A DNA stretch of 64,000 bases from Mangrovicella endophytica (GTDB lineage: Bacteria; Pseudomonadota; Alphaproteobacteria; Rhizobiales; Rhizobiaceae). The stretch is from NCBI RefSeq assembly GCF_002893625.1, contig NZ_PKMZ01000007.1:94855-158854 (forward strand), given 5' to 3'. Made by a program: the position numbers and the translations under genes. Below the pieces are notes generated by a model. The model saw only the letters and a list, made by a program, of their open reading frames with translations, was not told where the DNA came from and made no database searches. Position 1 is the first letter of the stretch. Each line of letters opens with the position of its first letter. This document shows, in pieces, positions 16,161 to 25,901 of this stretch.

Positions 16161-17795
16161 TCAACGGTCTCGGTTTCGACGCGCCGGCGCCGCGACGGGA
16201 GGCTGCTCGGCGCGCGGAAGGGTGAAGCGGAAGATCGCTCCGTGTGGTTCGTTCGGCTGGCACCAGAGTCGGCCGCCATGCGCCTCGACGACGTGTCGGC
16301 AGAACATCAGGCCCAAGCCCATACCCCCGGTTTTCGTGGTAAAGAACGGCTCGAAGATCCGCGCTGCCTGCGCAGGCTCGACCCCGATGCCGTTGTCCGC
16401 CAGTTCGAAGCGTACGAGGCCGTCCTCCGTTATGCCCGTGGCGATCCGCATCAGTCGCGGCCGGTCGCTGGACGCATGCATGGCGTCGATTGCGTTCGAG
16501 AACAGGTTCTCGACCACCAAGCGGAGCTGGATCGGGTCGCCAATCACGGCAGGCAGGTCGTCGGTGAGGGCGACCTCAACGGAGATCCTGTCGAGTAGTG
16601 CCTCGGCGCGACCGCGCGTAACCACGTCTTCGACGAGGCGGTTGAGGTTGACAGGAACCCGCTCCGGGATATCCGTCTGCACCATCGACCGGATGCTGCG
16701 AAGGATGTCGGCCGCCCGGTGCCCGTCGGACACGATGCGCTCGAAGGCGGCGCGGGCTTCGGCGACGTCAGGCTCCCTCCTGCCGATCCAGCGCAAGCCG
16801 GCCTGGCCATTCGTGGTGATGCTTGCGAGCGGCTGGTTGATCTCGTGCGCCACGAGCGCCGAGAAGGCCTCCAACGCGATGAGCCGACCGTCGCGCCCCC
16901 GGCGTTCGGAGACAAGGGTCCTCGTCAGCCCCGCATAAAGAGCTGCGGTCTCGGTGAGTAGAACGATCAGAACGAGGCTGGCGGAGGCAAGGCCGAAGCA
17001 TCGGCCGACCCACCAGCCGATAGTGAGGCGGATTCCGGCGCTCACATATGCCAGCAGCACGAACTCGATCGCCAGCGTGCTGATGACGACCATCAGCCAG
17101 AGGTCCAGGACGGAGCGGCGTCGCGCCCAAAGAGTGGCGACGACGAGGACGTAGAGCGAGATCGAAAGGAGCGGAACGTAATTCCAGAGCGGTGACGCCA
17201 TCCGCGCATCGGTCATCAGATCGGGAAGCTGTTCGGCATCCCGGAGAGCCCAGGCGGTCACCGCGATCGCGCCTGCCAGCACGCCGGCGACGCCGGCGGG
17301 AGCGACCCGGCGCGACGCAAGAGGCTGTGACGGCCGGTCCTTCGACAGTGCGTATGCGAGCGCAAACAGCGGGAAGGACAGGCGACGCGCGGCGGCGATG
17401 AAGGCGGTGCTCTGAAGGTTTGTCCCGAGGCCGAGCGATGGAAACACGCCCGGGAACGTCAAGGCCCAAGGCACCACTAGAGTGGCGGAGAAGAGGTAGC
17501 CGAGCGCGAGAATAAGGACGGAAGCCGAGCGTTCGATGCGGAAAATCGACAGCAGCAGGACAAACGTCAGGAACTCGACCAGCGCAACGGCCGCCGCGTA
17601 GGCGGGAAGGAGAGCCTCCGTGCCCGGCAGCGGAAGCCGGGCGTGCGGCGCGGCCATGATACTGGCGCCGACGAACCCAACGATGATGGCCGTGGCAATG
17701 GTCAGTTGAGGCCGCGCCGGCCGGACGGTTGTGACGAGGAAGTCGTTTTCGGATGCCACTGCCGCCGATTGCCCATCGGGTGTCGCGTTCTGCAT
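16161..17795 (-). CDS. Membrane sensor histidine kinase (MASE-type sensor), orphan
   Basis: I start this 544-residue kinase at ATG 17795 (MQNATPDG), about 13 bp after GGAGC; an in-frame ATG at 17900 would add 35 poorly structured residues. An N-terminal integral-membrane sensor of about eight helices (residues about 30-280) resembles MASE4-like domains. The HisKA phosphoacceptor segment is FSALVAHEINQPLASI. HATPase_c has N box NLFSNAIDAM, G1 DNGIGVE and the FFTTKTGGMGLGL lid. No response regulator is adjacent; it converges with the LysR gene at 16136. Its HisKA region closely resembles that of the kinase at 29294, suggesting recent paralogy and possible cross-talk. Confidence 0.88.
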   Translation of the reverse strand: MQNATPDGQSAAVASENDFLVTTVRPARPQLTIATAIIVGFVGASIMAAPHARLPLPGTEALLPAYAAAVALVEFLTFVLLLSIFRIERSASVLILALGYLFSATLVVPWALTFPGVFPSLGLGTNLQSTAFIAAARRLSFPLFALAYALSKDRPSQPLASRRVAPAGVAGVLAGAIAVTAWALRDAEQLPDLMTDARMASPLWNYVPLLSISLYVLVVATLWARRRSVLDLWLMVVISTLAIEFVLLAYVSAGIRLTIGWWVGRCFGLASASLVLIVLLTETAALYAGLTRTLVSERRGRDGRLIALEAFSALVAHEINQPLASITTNGQAGLRWIGRREPDVAEARAAFERIVSDGHRAADILRSIRSMVQTDIPERVPVNLNRLVEDVVTRGRAEALLDRISVEVALTDDLPAVIGDPIQLRLVVENLFSNAIDAMHASSDRPRLMRIATGITEDGLVRFELADNGIGVEPAQAARIFEPFFTTKTGGMGLGLMFCRHVVEAHGGRLWCQPNEPHGAIFRFTLPRAEQPPVAAPARRNRDR

Positions 17796-17904
17796 CTTCG
17801 GGTCGGCTCCGTCAGTGTGACATCGGCTACTGTTCGGCATCTGGCCGACGACGGGCGCATGTCGAGCCGGCGCACCCTCGCCAAATGCCGATGGCTTCAT
17901 TCAC

Positions 17905-18822
17905 TCACGGCGCATCATCGGCTCGCTGCCGGTCACCCTCGATCAGGCTTTTGGCCGCGGCAATCTCCCGATGCAGGAAATCCAGCAACGCCCGAATCCG
18001 GGGAACGCGCCGGAGGTCGGGGTGCGTTAGGAGCCAGAGGTCTGCGGCGAAGGCTGGCTCCGGCTCGTCGAGCCGAACGAGGCTCGGCCGCACGTCGCCG
18101 ATGAAGCAGGGCAGATGGCCGATGCCGATCCCGGCTTCCACGGCTTCGGCAAGGCCGAGCACCGAGTTCACCCGATAGGCTGGACCATCTGGACCGGCGG
18201 CGGCGACGGCGTGCCTCACGACGTTCATCGAACCCATGCCGTCGGCGAGTGCGACCCAGCTTCGACCTTCGGCATCGCTCGAAACATCCGCCTCGCCACG
18301 CTGGCCGTAGAGTGCCCAGGCGATACGCGCGACCTTACGGCCGACGAGCGTATCGGGCGGCTCGTCGGTGGCGCGGATCGCAATGTCGGCGTCGCGACGC
18401 GACAGGTTCAGGGCCGGGTTGCCGATCACGACATCCAGCCGGATCCGGGGACACCTCTGGCGGAAGGCGGCGAAGATCGGCGTCAGGAGGTGGATCAGCA
18501 GTGAGTCATTGGTGGCGACGCGCACCTCGCCTTCGGGTTCCGGCTCGCGGCCGGCGAACTCCAGCGCCACCCGGTCAACATCGTCGCCGATGCGCTTCGC
18601 CAGCGCCACCAGGGCGTCGCCGGCAGCGGTCACGCCGAGCCTCGTCCGATCCCGCTCGAACAGGGGATGGCCGACCGTCTCCTCGATCTGCTTCAGCCGG
18701 CGAAAGACCGTGGAGTGGTTGATCCCGAGGCGATCGGCGGCAAGCGGCAACGACGCGGTTTCCGCGATCGCGCGCACCAGACGGAAGTCATCCCAATTCA
18801 GCTTGTCAAAGGCGGTCGTCAC
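17905..18822 (-). CDS. LysR-family regulator divergent from mhqO/mhqD
   Basis: This LTTR has the HTH segment LPLAADRLGINHSTVFRRLK and the wing HPLFERDRTRLGVTAAGDAL, followed by a type-2 periplasmic-binding-fold effector domain. The GTG at 18822 (protein begins MTTAFDKLNWDDF) matches the usual start of this subgroup. An in-frame start at 18867 would add a basic leader and run almost into the operator palindrome. It faces the dioxygenase/hydrolase pair and probably regulates it in response to quinones or other electrophiles. Confidence 0.85.
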   Translation of the reverse strand: MTTAFDKLNWDDFRLVRAIAETASLPLAADRLGINHSTVFRRLKQIEETVGHPLFERDRTRLGVTAAGDALVALAKRIGDDVDRVALEFAGREPEPEGEVRVATNDSLLIHLLTPIFAAFRQRCPRIRLDVVIGNPALNLSRRDADIAIRATDEPPDTLVGRKVARIAWALYGQRGEADVSSDAEGRSWVALADGMGSMNVVRHAVAAAGPDGPAYRVNSVLGLAEAVEAGIGIGHLPCFIGDVRPSLVRLDEPEPAFAADLWLLTHPDLRRVPRIRALLDFLHREIAAAKSLIEGDRQRADDAP

Positions 18823-18868
18823 AAGAATCCCGATCCTCCGGCTCGGCCGAACCGACCTCTTACGCAAT

Positions 18869-18896
18869 CATTCCATTGCACGGATGCAATGGAATG
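18869..18896. promoter_or_regulatory. Perfect 12-bp inverted repeat, candidate operator
   Basis: CATTCCATTGCA (18869-18880), a 4-bp spacer CGGA, then TGCAATGGAATG (18885-18896) form a perfect dyad. It lies between the divergent LysR gene (start 18822) and the mhqO-like gene (start 18973). Its core ATTGCACGGATGCAAT contains T-N11-A spacing typical of LysR boxes. It is therefore the best candidate binding site for the adjacent regulator. Confidence 0.72.
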
Positions 18897-18972
18897 GCAT
18901 CTTACACCTAACAAAGATTGCGCATAGCTTCACCTGCGAACGACATCGGTTCTCGAACGCAGGAGCAACGCC

Positions 18973-19935
18973 ATGACCAGCACGAGCAGCCGCGGCATCC
19001 ATCACGTCACCGCCATCGCGGGACCGGCCAGCCGCAACGTCCGCTTCTATACCGAGACCCTGGGTCTGCGGCTGGTGAAGCGCACGGTCAATTTCGACGA
19101 TCCCGGCACCTACCATCTCTACTACGGCGACGAGGTGGGCAGCCCGGGCACGGTCCTGACCTTCTTCCCCTACGAGCATGCCGCGCCCGGGCGCCTCGGC
19201 GTCGGGGAAACGCAGGAAACCGTGTTCCGCGTTCCGGAAGGCTCGATCGGCTGGTGGACGCAGCGCTTCATCGAGAAGGGCGTCGCCTTCGAGCCGATCG
19301 TGAAGCGCTTCGGCGAAACGGTGCTCGCCTTCAAGGATCCAGACGGCATGCGCCTCGCGCTGGTCGCCGTTTCGGGTGCGGGACTAGAGCCCGGCTGGAG
19401 CGACGACACGATCCCGGCCGAATACGCAATCCGCGGCTTCCATTCGGTGAGCCTGCTGCTCGAAGAACTGGCGCCCACCGGCGCGATCCTGACCGACGTC
19501 TTCGGCTTTCGCGAAATCGGCTCGGAGGGCTCCACGACGCGATTTGCCGTGGAGAGTGCCACCACCGGTGGCATCGTCGACATCCGCAGTGTCGGCGGCT
19601 TTCTGAAGCCCCGGCCCGGCGCCGGCTCGGTACACCATGTCGCCTTCCAGGCGGTCGATGATGCCGAGCAGGCTGCGATGGTGAAGCGGCTTGCCGAGAA
19701 CCATCGCATCACGACCACCGAGCAGTTGGACCGGAACTACTTCCGCTCCGTCTACTTCCGCGAGCCGGGGCACGTCCTGTTCGAGATCGCGACCAACGCG
19801 CCGGGCTTTGCGGTGGACGAACCGGCTGCGGAACTCGGGACCTCGCTGAAGCTGCCGGCGATCTATGAGGCCAATCGTGCCGAAATCGAAGCGGTGCTGC
19901 CGAAGCTGGCGCTGAACGAGCCGATCGCTGCTTGA
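18973..19935 (+). CDS. mhqO: Ring-cleaving dioxygenase of the VOC superfamily (MhqO-like)
   Basis: This 320-residue protein has two glyoxalase/VOC modules. Candidate Fe(II) ligands are the histidine in GIHHVTAI, the histidine in GSVHHVAFQ and the glutamate in HVLFEIATN. It resembles MhqO, a putative hydroquinone ring-cleaving dioxygenase induced by quinone stress. The start ATG follows CAGGAGCAACGCC. With the following esterase it forms the mhqO-mhqD pair seen in quinone-resistance operons. The substrate assignment is by family and context only. Confidence 0.85.
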   Translation: MTSTSSRGIHHVTAIAGPASRNVRFYTETLGLRLVKRTVNFDDPGTYHLYYGDEVGSPGTVLTFFPYEHAAPGRLGVGETQETVFRVPEGSIGWWTQRFIEKGVAFEPIVKRFGETVLAFKDPDGMRLALVAVSGAGLEPGWSDDTIPAEYAIRGFHSVSLLLEELAPTGAILTDVFGFREIGSEGSTTRFAVESATTGGIVDIRSVGGFLKPRPGAGSVHHVAFQAVDDAEQAAMVKRLAENHRITTTEQLDRNYFRSVYFREPGHVLFEIATNAPGFAVDEPAAELGTSLKLPAIYEANRAEIEAVLPKLALNEPIAA

Positions 19936-20006
19936 CGGCGTACATATCCCGGGAGCGGCCGATGCCGCTCCCGCCCCTTACCATCATCCATGAAGGAGTT
20001 GCCGCC

Positions 20007-20633
20007 ATGACGGTCGCCACCCTGTCGCATGCGCATCGTTTCGTTGCCGCCGCCGATGCCGGCAAAACGCCGCTGCTCCTTCTGCATGGCACGGGCGGCG
20101 ACGAGAACGACCTTCTGCCCCTCGGCGCCACCCTATCGCCCGGCGCCAGCCTGCTGTCGCCGCGCGGCAAGGTCTTGGAAAACGGCATGCCGCGTTTCTT
20201 CCGCCGTCTGGCCGAGGGCGTCTTCGACGAAGCGGATGTCAGGCAGCGCGCCGGCGACCTTGCCGACTTCGTGGAAGAGGCGCGGACCGCCTATGGCCTT
20301 GCGAAGCCGCTCGCCGTCGGCTTCTCCAACGGCGCCAATATCGCGGCCGCCCTCATGATGCTGCGGCCGGGGGCGCTCGCCGGTGCGATACTGATCCGGC
20401 CGATGGTGCCGCTCGCCGAAGCACCGCAAGCTGATCTCGCGGGTGTGCCCATCCTCATTCTCTCCGGCGCGATGGATCCGATCGCCCGGCCGGACGAGGC
20501 TCGTCGTCTCGCCGCGACCTTAAGCGAGAGCGGCGCGGTCGTGGAGCACCGTGTCCTGCCTGCCAGCCACGGCCTGTCCCAGGCCGACGTCACCGTGGCA
20601 AGTGACTGGCTCGCCAACACATTTGCGGGATGA
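20007..20633 (+). CDS. mhqD: Alpha/beta hydrolase, phospholipase/carboxylesterase type (MhqD-like)
   Basis: This 208-residue serine hydrolase has an oxyanion-side motif LLLLHGTGGDENDLLPLG, nucleophile Ser in VGFSNGAN, Asp in LSGAMDPIA and His in PASHGLSQAD. The ATG at 20007 follows AAGGAG with ideal spacing and is preferred over upstream in-frame starts from 19932. It lies 71 bp after the dioxygenase gene on the same strand. It is homologous to MhqD, thought to act after ring cleavage of hydroquinones. Confidence 0.86.
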   Translation: MTVATLSHAHRFVAAADAGKTPLLLLHGTGGDENDLLPLGATLSPGASLLSPRGKVLENGMPRFFRRLAEGVFDEADVRQRAGDLADFVEEARTAYGLAKPLAVGFSNGANIAAALMMLRPGALAGAILIRPMVPLAEAPQADLAGVPILILSGAMDPIARPDEARRLAATLSESGAVVEHRVLPASHGLSQADVTVASDWLANTFAG

Positions 20634-20760
20634 ACTCGCGGCATGACCCGTCGTGTCGTTGCTGCCGATCCAGACGGAGCGTCGGTCGCGGGCGACGTCA
20701 TGACCAAGACCGCAACGAGATGCGCGTCGCCCCGACGAGAGGCCCTTCTCGCGCGGTCTT

Positions 20761-20778
20761 CGCGAACAAGGCTTCGCG
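20761..20778. terminator. Weak hairpin between convergent genes
   Basis: CGCGAA-N6-TTCGCG sits between the end of the mhqD-like gene and the end of the opposing MFS gene. There is no T-run after it on either strand, so it is only a possible factor-assisted terminator. The rest of the 266-bp gap (20634-20899) shows no recognisable gene. Confidence 0.25.
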
Positions 20779-20899
20779 CTTGGACGCGTCGCTCCTGCGG
20801 CCGCGTGTCGCCGGCGCGGAGCAGGGCGCCGACCTCACGATGCTGACGAGGGCGGATAGAACGGCTCTCGCGAGGGGAACGCTGCAGGGTACGACAGCA

Positions 20900-22504
20900 T
20901 CACCTTGAGGAAGGCAGCGCGAGGAGGTGGCGCACCTGCGGTTCTACCGCGTCCGTATGGAAACGCCGCAGTTCCGCCTGCACGTCGGCATCGGCTTTCG
21001 ACACGCGCTTGTGCTGACGCAGGTGCTCGGCCCAGGATTGAACCATGAACCATTCGACCAGCCTGTCAGGCTCGGCGGCGTCTTCCGTCACTCCCCACGC
21101 AAAGGCGCCGTCGCGCCGCCGTTCTGCCGAGAAGCGGTAGAGGAGCGCGAGGAAGGCGGCGCGGTCGGCGGAAGCGACGCGATATTCAACGGTGATCATT
21201 ACCGGACCGCGATCATGCGCGACGGTTTCCGCAACCAGGGGCTCCGGCCAGTGGTTGGACGCGCCGAGGTCCGCCTCACCCTTCGGCAGTTTGGCACGAT
21301 GCATGACCAGGGCCGCGGCGACGAGGCCAGCGGCCGCGACGACCAGCGTCGTCGGCACGCCGATCTCCTGGGCGACGAGGCCCCAGGCGAGGCTGCCGGC
21401 GGTCATCGCGCCGTTGAACACCGTCAGGTAGACCGCAAGCGCCCGGCCGCGGACCCAGTTCGGCAAGACCGCTTGCGCCGTTCCGTTCAGCGTCGTCAGC
21501 GCCATGATCCAGGCAGCGCCGAGGATAAGAAGCAGTGGGAGGGCTAGCCAGCGAGGCGGAGCAAGGCACAAAAGCGTCATGACGGCAGCAGTCAGGAGCG
21601 CTGCGAGTAGAACCATTCCGTCGGCGTCGACGCACGACTGGATCCTTGGCATCAGGACGGCCCCCAGGATCGCTCCCGCGCCGATGGCGCCGAGCATGAT
21701 GCCGTAGAAGCCGGCGTCTCCTGCGAGCAGGTTGCGGGCGACCAAGGGCAGGAGAGCCCAGACGGAACTCGCCAGCGCGAAGAACACGAAGGCGCGCAGG
21801 AGAACGCGGTGTACTTCCGGGCTGGCGCGCACGTAGCGCAGCCCCGCCCGGAAGGCGCCGCCGAAGGACTCGGAGAGTTCGTCACGCGGTACCGCAGGGC
21901 GCTTCCACCAGAGGAGCGCAGCGATCACGAAGAGGTAGCTCGCCACGTCCGCGCCGTAGGTCGCCGCCGCCCCGACGCCGGCAAGGATCAGCCCGCCTGC
22001 CGCCGGTCCGATGGAGCGGGCGATGTTGATGCCGAGCGAGTTCAGCCCGACGGCCCGCTTGAGCTCCTCTCGCGGCACGAGCTCGGGCACGATCGACTGC
22101 CAGGCCGGTGCGACGAGCGCTGCCCCGACCCCGCCGAGAAAGGTGAGGCCGACCAGCGCCTCGATGGTCAGGAGGCCCGACGATGACAGGATGGCGAGCG
22201 AGAGACTGACGCAGGCAAGAAAGGCCTGCACACCGATCAGGAACCGACGCCGGTCGAGAAGGTCCGACAGGACGCCGGCCGGGATGGCCAGCAAGAAGAT
22301 GGGCAGCGTGCCCGCCGCCTGGATCATGGCGACGGCGGCAGGCGAGGCGGAAAGGTCGGTGACGAGCCAGGAACTCGCGACGTCGCGCATGAAGCTGCCG
22401 ACATTGCCGAAGATCGTCCCCGCCCAGAGCACGGCGAAGACGGGACGGCGCAGCGGTGCGAAGCCTCCACCGGAGGCCGGCGAAGCCGGAACTTGGCTCG
22501 TCAC
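20900..22504 (-). CDS. MFS transporter with C-terminal ABM-like domain
   Basis: This 534-residue protein has an EntS-like 12-helix major facilitator body (VLWAGTIFGNVGSFMRDVAS at the start, LSDLLDRRRFLIG in loop 2-3). From about residue 430 a soluble tail begins MITVEYRVASADRAAFLALL and continues with VEWFMVQSWAEHLRQHKRVS. That tail looks like the antibiotic-biosynthesis-monooxygenase/dimeric alpha-beta barrel fold. The same fusion occurs in DUF894-type MFS proteins. It is the last gene of the coupled operon starting at 27006, beginning 6 bp after the hydrolase stop, and probably exports a metabolite or xenobiotic handled by those enzymes. Confidence 0.87.
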   Translation of the reverse strand: MTSQVPASPASGGGFAPLRRPVFAVLWAGTIFGNVGSFMRDVASSWLVTDLSASPAAVAMIQAAGTLPIFLLAIPAGVLSDLLDRRRFLIGVQAFLACVSLSLAILSSSGLLTIEALVGLTFLGGVGAALVAPAWQSIVPELVPREELKRAVGLNSLGINIARSIGPAAGGLILAGVGAAATYGADVASYLFVIAALLWWKRPAVPRDELSESFGGAFRAGLRYVRASPEVHRVLLRAFVFFALASSVWALLPLVARNLLAGDAGFYGIMLGAIGAGAILGAVLMPRIQSCVDADGMVLLAALLTAAVMTLLCLAPPRWLALPLLLILGAAWIMALTTLNGTAQAVLPNWVRGRALAVYLTVFNGAMTAGSLAWGLVAQEIGVPTTLVVAAAGLVAAALVMHRAKLPKGEADLGASNHWPEPLVAETVAHDRGPVMITVEYRVASADRAAFLALLYRFSAERRRDGAFAWGVTEDAAEPDRLVEWFMVQSWAEHLRQHKRVSKADADVQAELRRFHTDAVEPQVRHLLALPSSR

Positions 22505-22510
22505 GGCCGA

Positions 22511-23482
22511 TCAGCCCTTAACGAAGGCGAGGAGGTCCGGATTGACGACCTCCGCATGGGTGGTCAGCATGCCGTGCGGAAAGCCCTCGTAGACCTTCAG
22601 CGTGCCGTTCTTCAGGAGCTTGATCGACTTCAGCGCCGCGTCGGCGATCGGCACGATCTGGTCGTCGTCGCCATGCATCACCAGCGTCGGCACGGTGATC
22701 GCCTTGAGGTCCTCAGTCTGGTCGGTTTCCGAGAAGGCCTTGATGCCGTCGTAATGGGCCTTGGCGCTGCCCATCATGCCCTGCCGCCACCAGTTCTGGA
22801 CGACTCCCTGGTAGACCTTGGCGCCCTCGCGGTTGAAGCCGTAGAAGGGACCGGCGGCGACGTCGAGGAAGAGCTGAGCGCGGTTGCCGGCGGTGCCCTG
22901 GCGGAAGCCGTCGAACACTTCGCGCGGCAGGCCTTCGGGATTGGCCTCGGTCTTCAGCATCAGCGGCGGCACGGCGCTGACGAGAACGGCCTTGGCCACG
23001 CGGCCGCTCGGCTCGCCGTGCTGGGCGACATAGCGGGCGACCTCGCCGCCGCCGGTCGAATGGCCGATATGCACGGCGTTCTTCAGATCGAGGGCCTCGA
23101 CCACCGCGAAAGCGTCGGCGGCGTAGTGGTCCATGTCGTGGCCGTCGCTCACCTGCGCCGAGCGGCCGTGGCCGCGGCGGTCATGGGCGACGACGCGGTA
23201 GCCATGTTGCAGGAAGAACAGCATCTGCGTGTCCCAGTCGTCCGATGACAGGGGCCAGCCATGATGGAACATGATCGGCTGGGCGTCCTTCGGGCCCCAG
23301 TCCTTATAGAAGATCTCGACGCCGTCCTTTGTGGTCACGGTGCCCATGGCCTTCGATCCTTTCGTGCCGGCGGTGGTTTGGGGCAGCGCTCTGCCCGGCA
23401 GCATGAGCGCGGATGCCATGGTTGCGCCGGCCAAGAGGGCGTCGCGGCGCGTGAGAGGGAGGAATGGATGGGAGGGTGTCAC
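22511..23482 (-). CDS. Tat-exported alpha/beta hydrolase (non-heme chloroperoxidase/esterase family)
   Basis: This 323-residue serine hydrolase starts at GTG 23482, whose bases form a GTGA overlap with the doxX-like stop. A longer frame to 23839 is a shadow. The N-terminus [19 protein letters not shown] plus a hydrophobic stretch is a twin-arginine signal, so the enzyme is likely periplasmic. The hydrolase domain has [13 protein letters not shown], nucleophile Ser in [14 protein letters not shown], Asp in [10 protein letters not shown] and a C-terminal His in YEGFPHGML. It matches cofactor-free haloperoxidase-like esterases. The Tat leader is unusual, because most relatives are cytosolic. Confidence 0.86.
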   Translation of the reverse strand: MTPSHPFLPLTRRDALLAGATMASALMLPGRALPQTTAGTKGSKAMGTVTTKDGVEIFYKDWGPKDAQPIMFHHGWPLSSDDWDTQMLFFLQHGYRVVAHDRRGHGRSAQVSDGHDMDHYAADAFAVVEALDLKNAVHIGHSTGGGEVARYVAQHGEPSGRVAKAVLVSAVPPLMLKTEANPEGLPREVFDGFRQGTAGNRAQLFLDVAAGPFYGFNREGAKVYQGVVQNWWRQGMMGSAKAHYDGIKAFSETDQTEDLKAITVPTLVMHGDDDQIVPIADAALKSIKLLKNGTLKVYEGFPHGMLTTHAEVVNPDLLAFVKG

Positions 23483-23928
23483 GGGTGATCCTCTCCGGCT
23501 TTTCGATCCTGCCGACCGGGAGACGCGACAAGCGCGAAGGCGCCGACGAGCCCGATGTGCTCGAAGAAGGCGTTGGCAGCCATCTGGCGCGCCATCCCGG
23601 GCTCCATCTCCCAGAAGCGAAGCGCGAGAAACGTCGCGGCGAGTGTGAAAGCGGCAAGAGCCAAAGCGGCGGGACGCCGCTTGACGCCAGAAACAATCAT
23701 GGCCGAGCACACGAGCTCGAAGACGATCACGCACGCGGCGAAGAGAGCGGGCGGGCGTAGGCCGAAATGCTCCATCTCCGCGATGGCGCCAGGAAAGTCG
23801 GCGATCTTCGCGATCGGCCCCTGGATAAACGCCGCGCACAGGGCGAGGCGCGCCAGCCGCTCCAGGACGGACCGTGCAGTCGTGTCGCCGGGTTGTGAAA
23901 TCGTTGTGGTGGCGTGCGTCATCGTCAC
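23479..23928 (-). CDS. DoxX-family membrane protein
   Basis: This 149-residue protein has four hydrophobic helices and the DoxX-family N-terminal pattern [25 protein letters not shown]. DoxX-like proteins accompany periplasmic oxidoreductases and stress enzymes, but no single biochemical role is established. Both ends overlap neighbours by 4 bp, so translation is coupled to the amidohydrolase before it and the hydrolase after it. Confidence 0.85.
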   Translation of the reverse strand: MTMTHATTTISQPGDTTARSVLERLARLALCAAFIQGPIAKIADFPGAIAEMEHFGLRPPALFAACVIVFELVCSAMIVSGVKRRPAALALAAFTLAATFLALRFWEMEPGMARQMAANAFFEHIGLVGAFALVASPGRQDRKAGEDHP

Positions 23929-25901
23929 ACCGCCCAGCAGGCGCAGCCGAGCGCGCCCCAGAAGCTCTTCAGGTCACCGATCGGCAGTCGCGACGACCAC
24001 GCCGTCGCATGGTCGTGGCCATGGACGGTGCAGGCATTCGCGCAGCCGCAGGAACCGATCGCGGCACGCTTCAGCGGGTTGTTCCGGGCGGCGGACGCGT
24101 CGTCTCCCCAGGCGCCATAGCCCCCGAAGCGGCGCACCGGCGACCAGTCCGGCATGGCCGGCGGGATGTCCGTTTCGTCCTCGGCGGCAAAATCTCCGGC
24201 CCCGTAGACGACCTTTCCGCCGACCAGCGTCAGGTCGGAGGTGAGATGCGAGATCTCGTCTTCGGCGCAGGCGAAGAAGTCCTTCGACGGCACGACGAGA
24301 TCTGCGAACTGTCCGGCCTCGATGCGACCTTTCTTCCCTTCCTCATTCGAGAACCAGGTGACGTTCTCCGTCCACATCCGGAGCGCCGTCTCGCGGTCGA
24401 GACAGTTGCGCTGCGGCGTGATCCGCATGCCTCCAACGGTGCGGCCGGTGATCAGCCAGGATAGCGAGACCCAGGGATTATAGGAGGCGACGCGGGTCGC
24501 GTCCGTGCCGGCCGACGTCTTGACGCCCTTGTCGAGGATGCGCGCGACGGGCGGGGTCGCCTCCGCTGCGCCGAGACCGTAGCGCTCGACAAAGTACTCG
24601 CCCTGGTATGCCATCCGATGCTGCACGGCGACGCCACCGCCAAGCGCCGCAATCCGGTCGATGGACGCTTCCGAGATCGTCTCGGCATGATCGAAGAACC
24701 AGTTCAGCCCTTCGAGCGGGACGTCCTGATTCACCTTCTCGAACACGTCGAGGGCTCGCGAGATCGTCTCGTCATAAGTCGCATGCATGCGCCAGGGCCA
24801 GCGGTTCTCAGCGAGAATGCGCACCACGCCCTCGAGATCATCTTCCATCTCCGGCGGCATCTCCGGGCGCTCGACCCGGAAGTCTTCGAAGTCGGCGGCG
24901 GAGAAGACCAGCATCTCGCCTGCGCCGTTGTGGCGGAAATAGTCGGTGCCCTGTTTGTACCTTGTGGTCGCCGTCCAGTTGAGGAAGTCCGCCTTCTCCT
25001 CGTTCGGCTTCTGGGTGAAGAGGTTGTAGGCAAGGCGGATGGTGAGGAGATTCTCCTTCGCCAGTTCCTCGATCACCGCATAGTCGTCGGGATAGTTCTG
25101 GAAGCCGCCACCGGCGTCGATCGCGCCGGTGACTCCGAGCCGGTTCAGCTCGCGCATGAAGTGGCGGGTGGAGTTGAGCTGGTACTCGAAGGGCAGCTTG
25201 GGACCCTTCGCTAGGGTCGCATAGAGGATCGCGGCATTCGGCTTGGCAAGGAGCAGGCCCGTCGGGTTGCCCGAGGCGTCGCGAACGATCTCGCCGCCGT
25301 GTGGAGCCGGCGTGTCCTTGGTGTAGCCGACGGCTCTCAGTGCGGCGCCGTTGAGAAGCGCGCGGTCGTAGAGGTGGAGGAGGAAGACCGGCGTGTCCGG
25401 CGCCACCGCATTGATCTCCTCGATCGTCGGCAGGCGCTTTTCCGCGAACTGATGCTCCGTGAAGCCACCGACAACGCGCACCCATTGAGGCGGCGGCGTC
25501 ACCGCCACCTGGCGGCGCAGCATGTCCATCGCATCGGCGAGCGAGCGCACGCCGTCCCAGCGCAGCTCCATGTTGAAGTTGAGCCCGCCGCGGATGATGT
25601 GGAGGTGGTTGTCGATGAGGCCCGGCAAGACGCGGCGCCCCTTCAGGTCGATCACCTTGGTGTCCGGGCCGCGATGCATCATGACATCGGCGGTGCGGCC
25701 GACGGCGAGGAAGCTGCCGTCCTTGATGGCGACCGCCTCGGCCGTCGGGTTTGAGCGATCGAGCGTCGTGACGAGCCCGCTGTGGAGGATGAGGTCGGCG
25801 GAGGACATAGGGTCGGCTCCCGTCTCTTGCGCGGATGCGGACGTGAATCGGTAAAGGGCAGCGCCGGAAGCGGCGGCGAGAACGGTTCGGCGCGTCGGCA
25901 T
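23925..25901 (-). CDS. Tat-exported amidohydrolase (YtcJ/Amidohydro_3 type)
   Basis: This 658-residue metal-dependent amidohydrolase starts at ATG 25901; its first base is shared with the XapX stop. The N-terminus [19 protein letters not shown] is a Tat signal. The metal-binding site begins [15 protein letters not shown], with later elements [16 protein letters not shown] and [15 protein letters not shown]. The C-terminus is odd: after the barrel it carries a Cys/His-rich tail ([16 protein letters not shown] and GCACWAV) that could bind metal. Substrates of YtcJ-type proteins are mostly unknown. Residual doubt concerns substrate, not family. Confidence 0.87.
   Translation of the reverse strand: MPTRRTVLAAASGAALYRFTSASAQETGADPMSSADLILHSGLVTTLDRSNPTAEAVAIKDGSFLAVGRTADVMMHRGPDTKVIDLKGRRVLPGLIDNHLHIIRGGLNFNMELRWDGVRSLADAMDMLRRQVAVTPPPQWVRVVGGFTEHQFAEKRLPTIEEINAVAPDTPVFLLHLYDRALLNGAALRAVGYTKDTPAPHGGEIVRDASGNPTGLLLAKPNAAILYATLAKGPKLPFEYQLNSTRHFMRELNRLGVTGAIDAGGGFQNYPDDYAVIEELAKENLLTIRLAYNLFTQKPNEEKADFLNWTATTRYKQGTDYFRHNGAGEMLVFSAADFEDFRVERPEMPPEMEDDLEGVVRILAENRWPWRMHATYDETISRALDVFEKVNQDVPLEGLNWFFDHAETISEASIDRIAALGGGVAVQHRMAYQGEYFVERYGLGAAEATPPVARILDKGVKTSAGTDATRVASYNPWVSLSWLITGRTVGGMRITPQRNCLDRETALRMWTENVTWFSNEEGKKGRIEAGQFADLVVPSKDFFACAEDEISHLTSDLTLVGGKVVYGAGDFAAEDETDIPPAMPDWSPVRRFGGYGAWGDDASAARNNPLKRAAIGSCGCANACTVHGHDHATAWSSRLPIGDLKSFWGALGCACWAV

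Noticed and set aside
22511..23839. 442-residue version of the alpha/beta hydrolase
   Set aside because: The extra N-terminus overlaps the DoxX gene on the same strand; the GTG at 23482 gives a Tat signal and a GTGA overlap.
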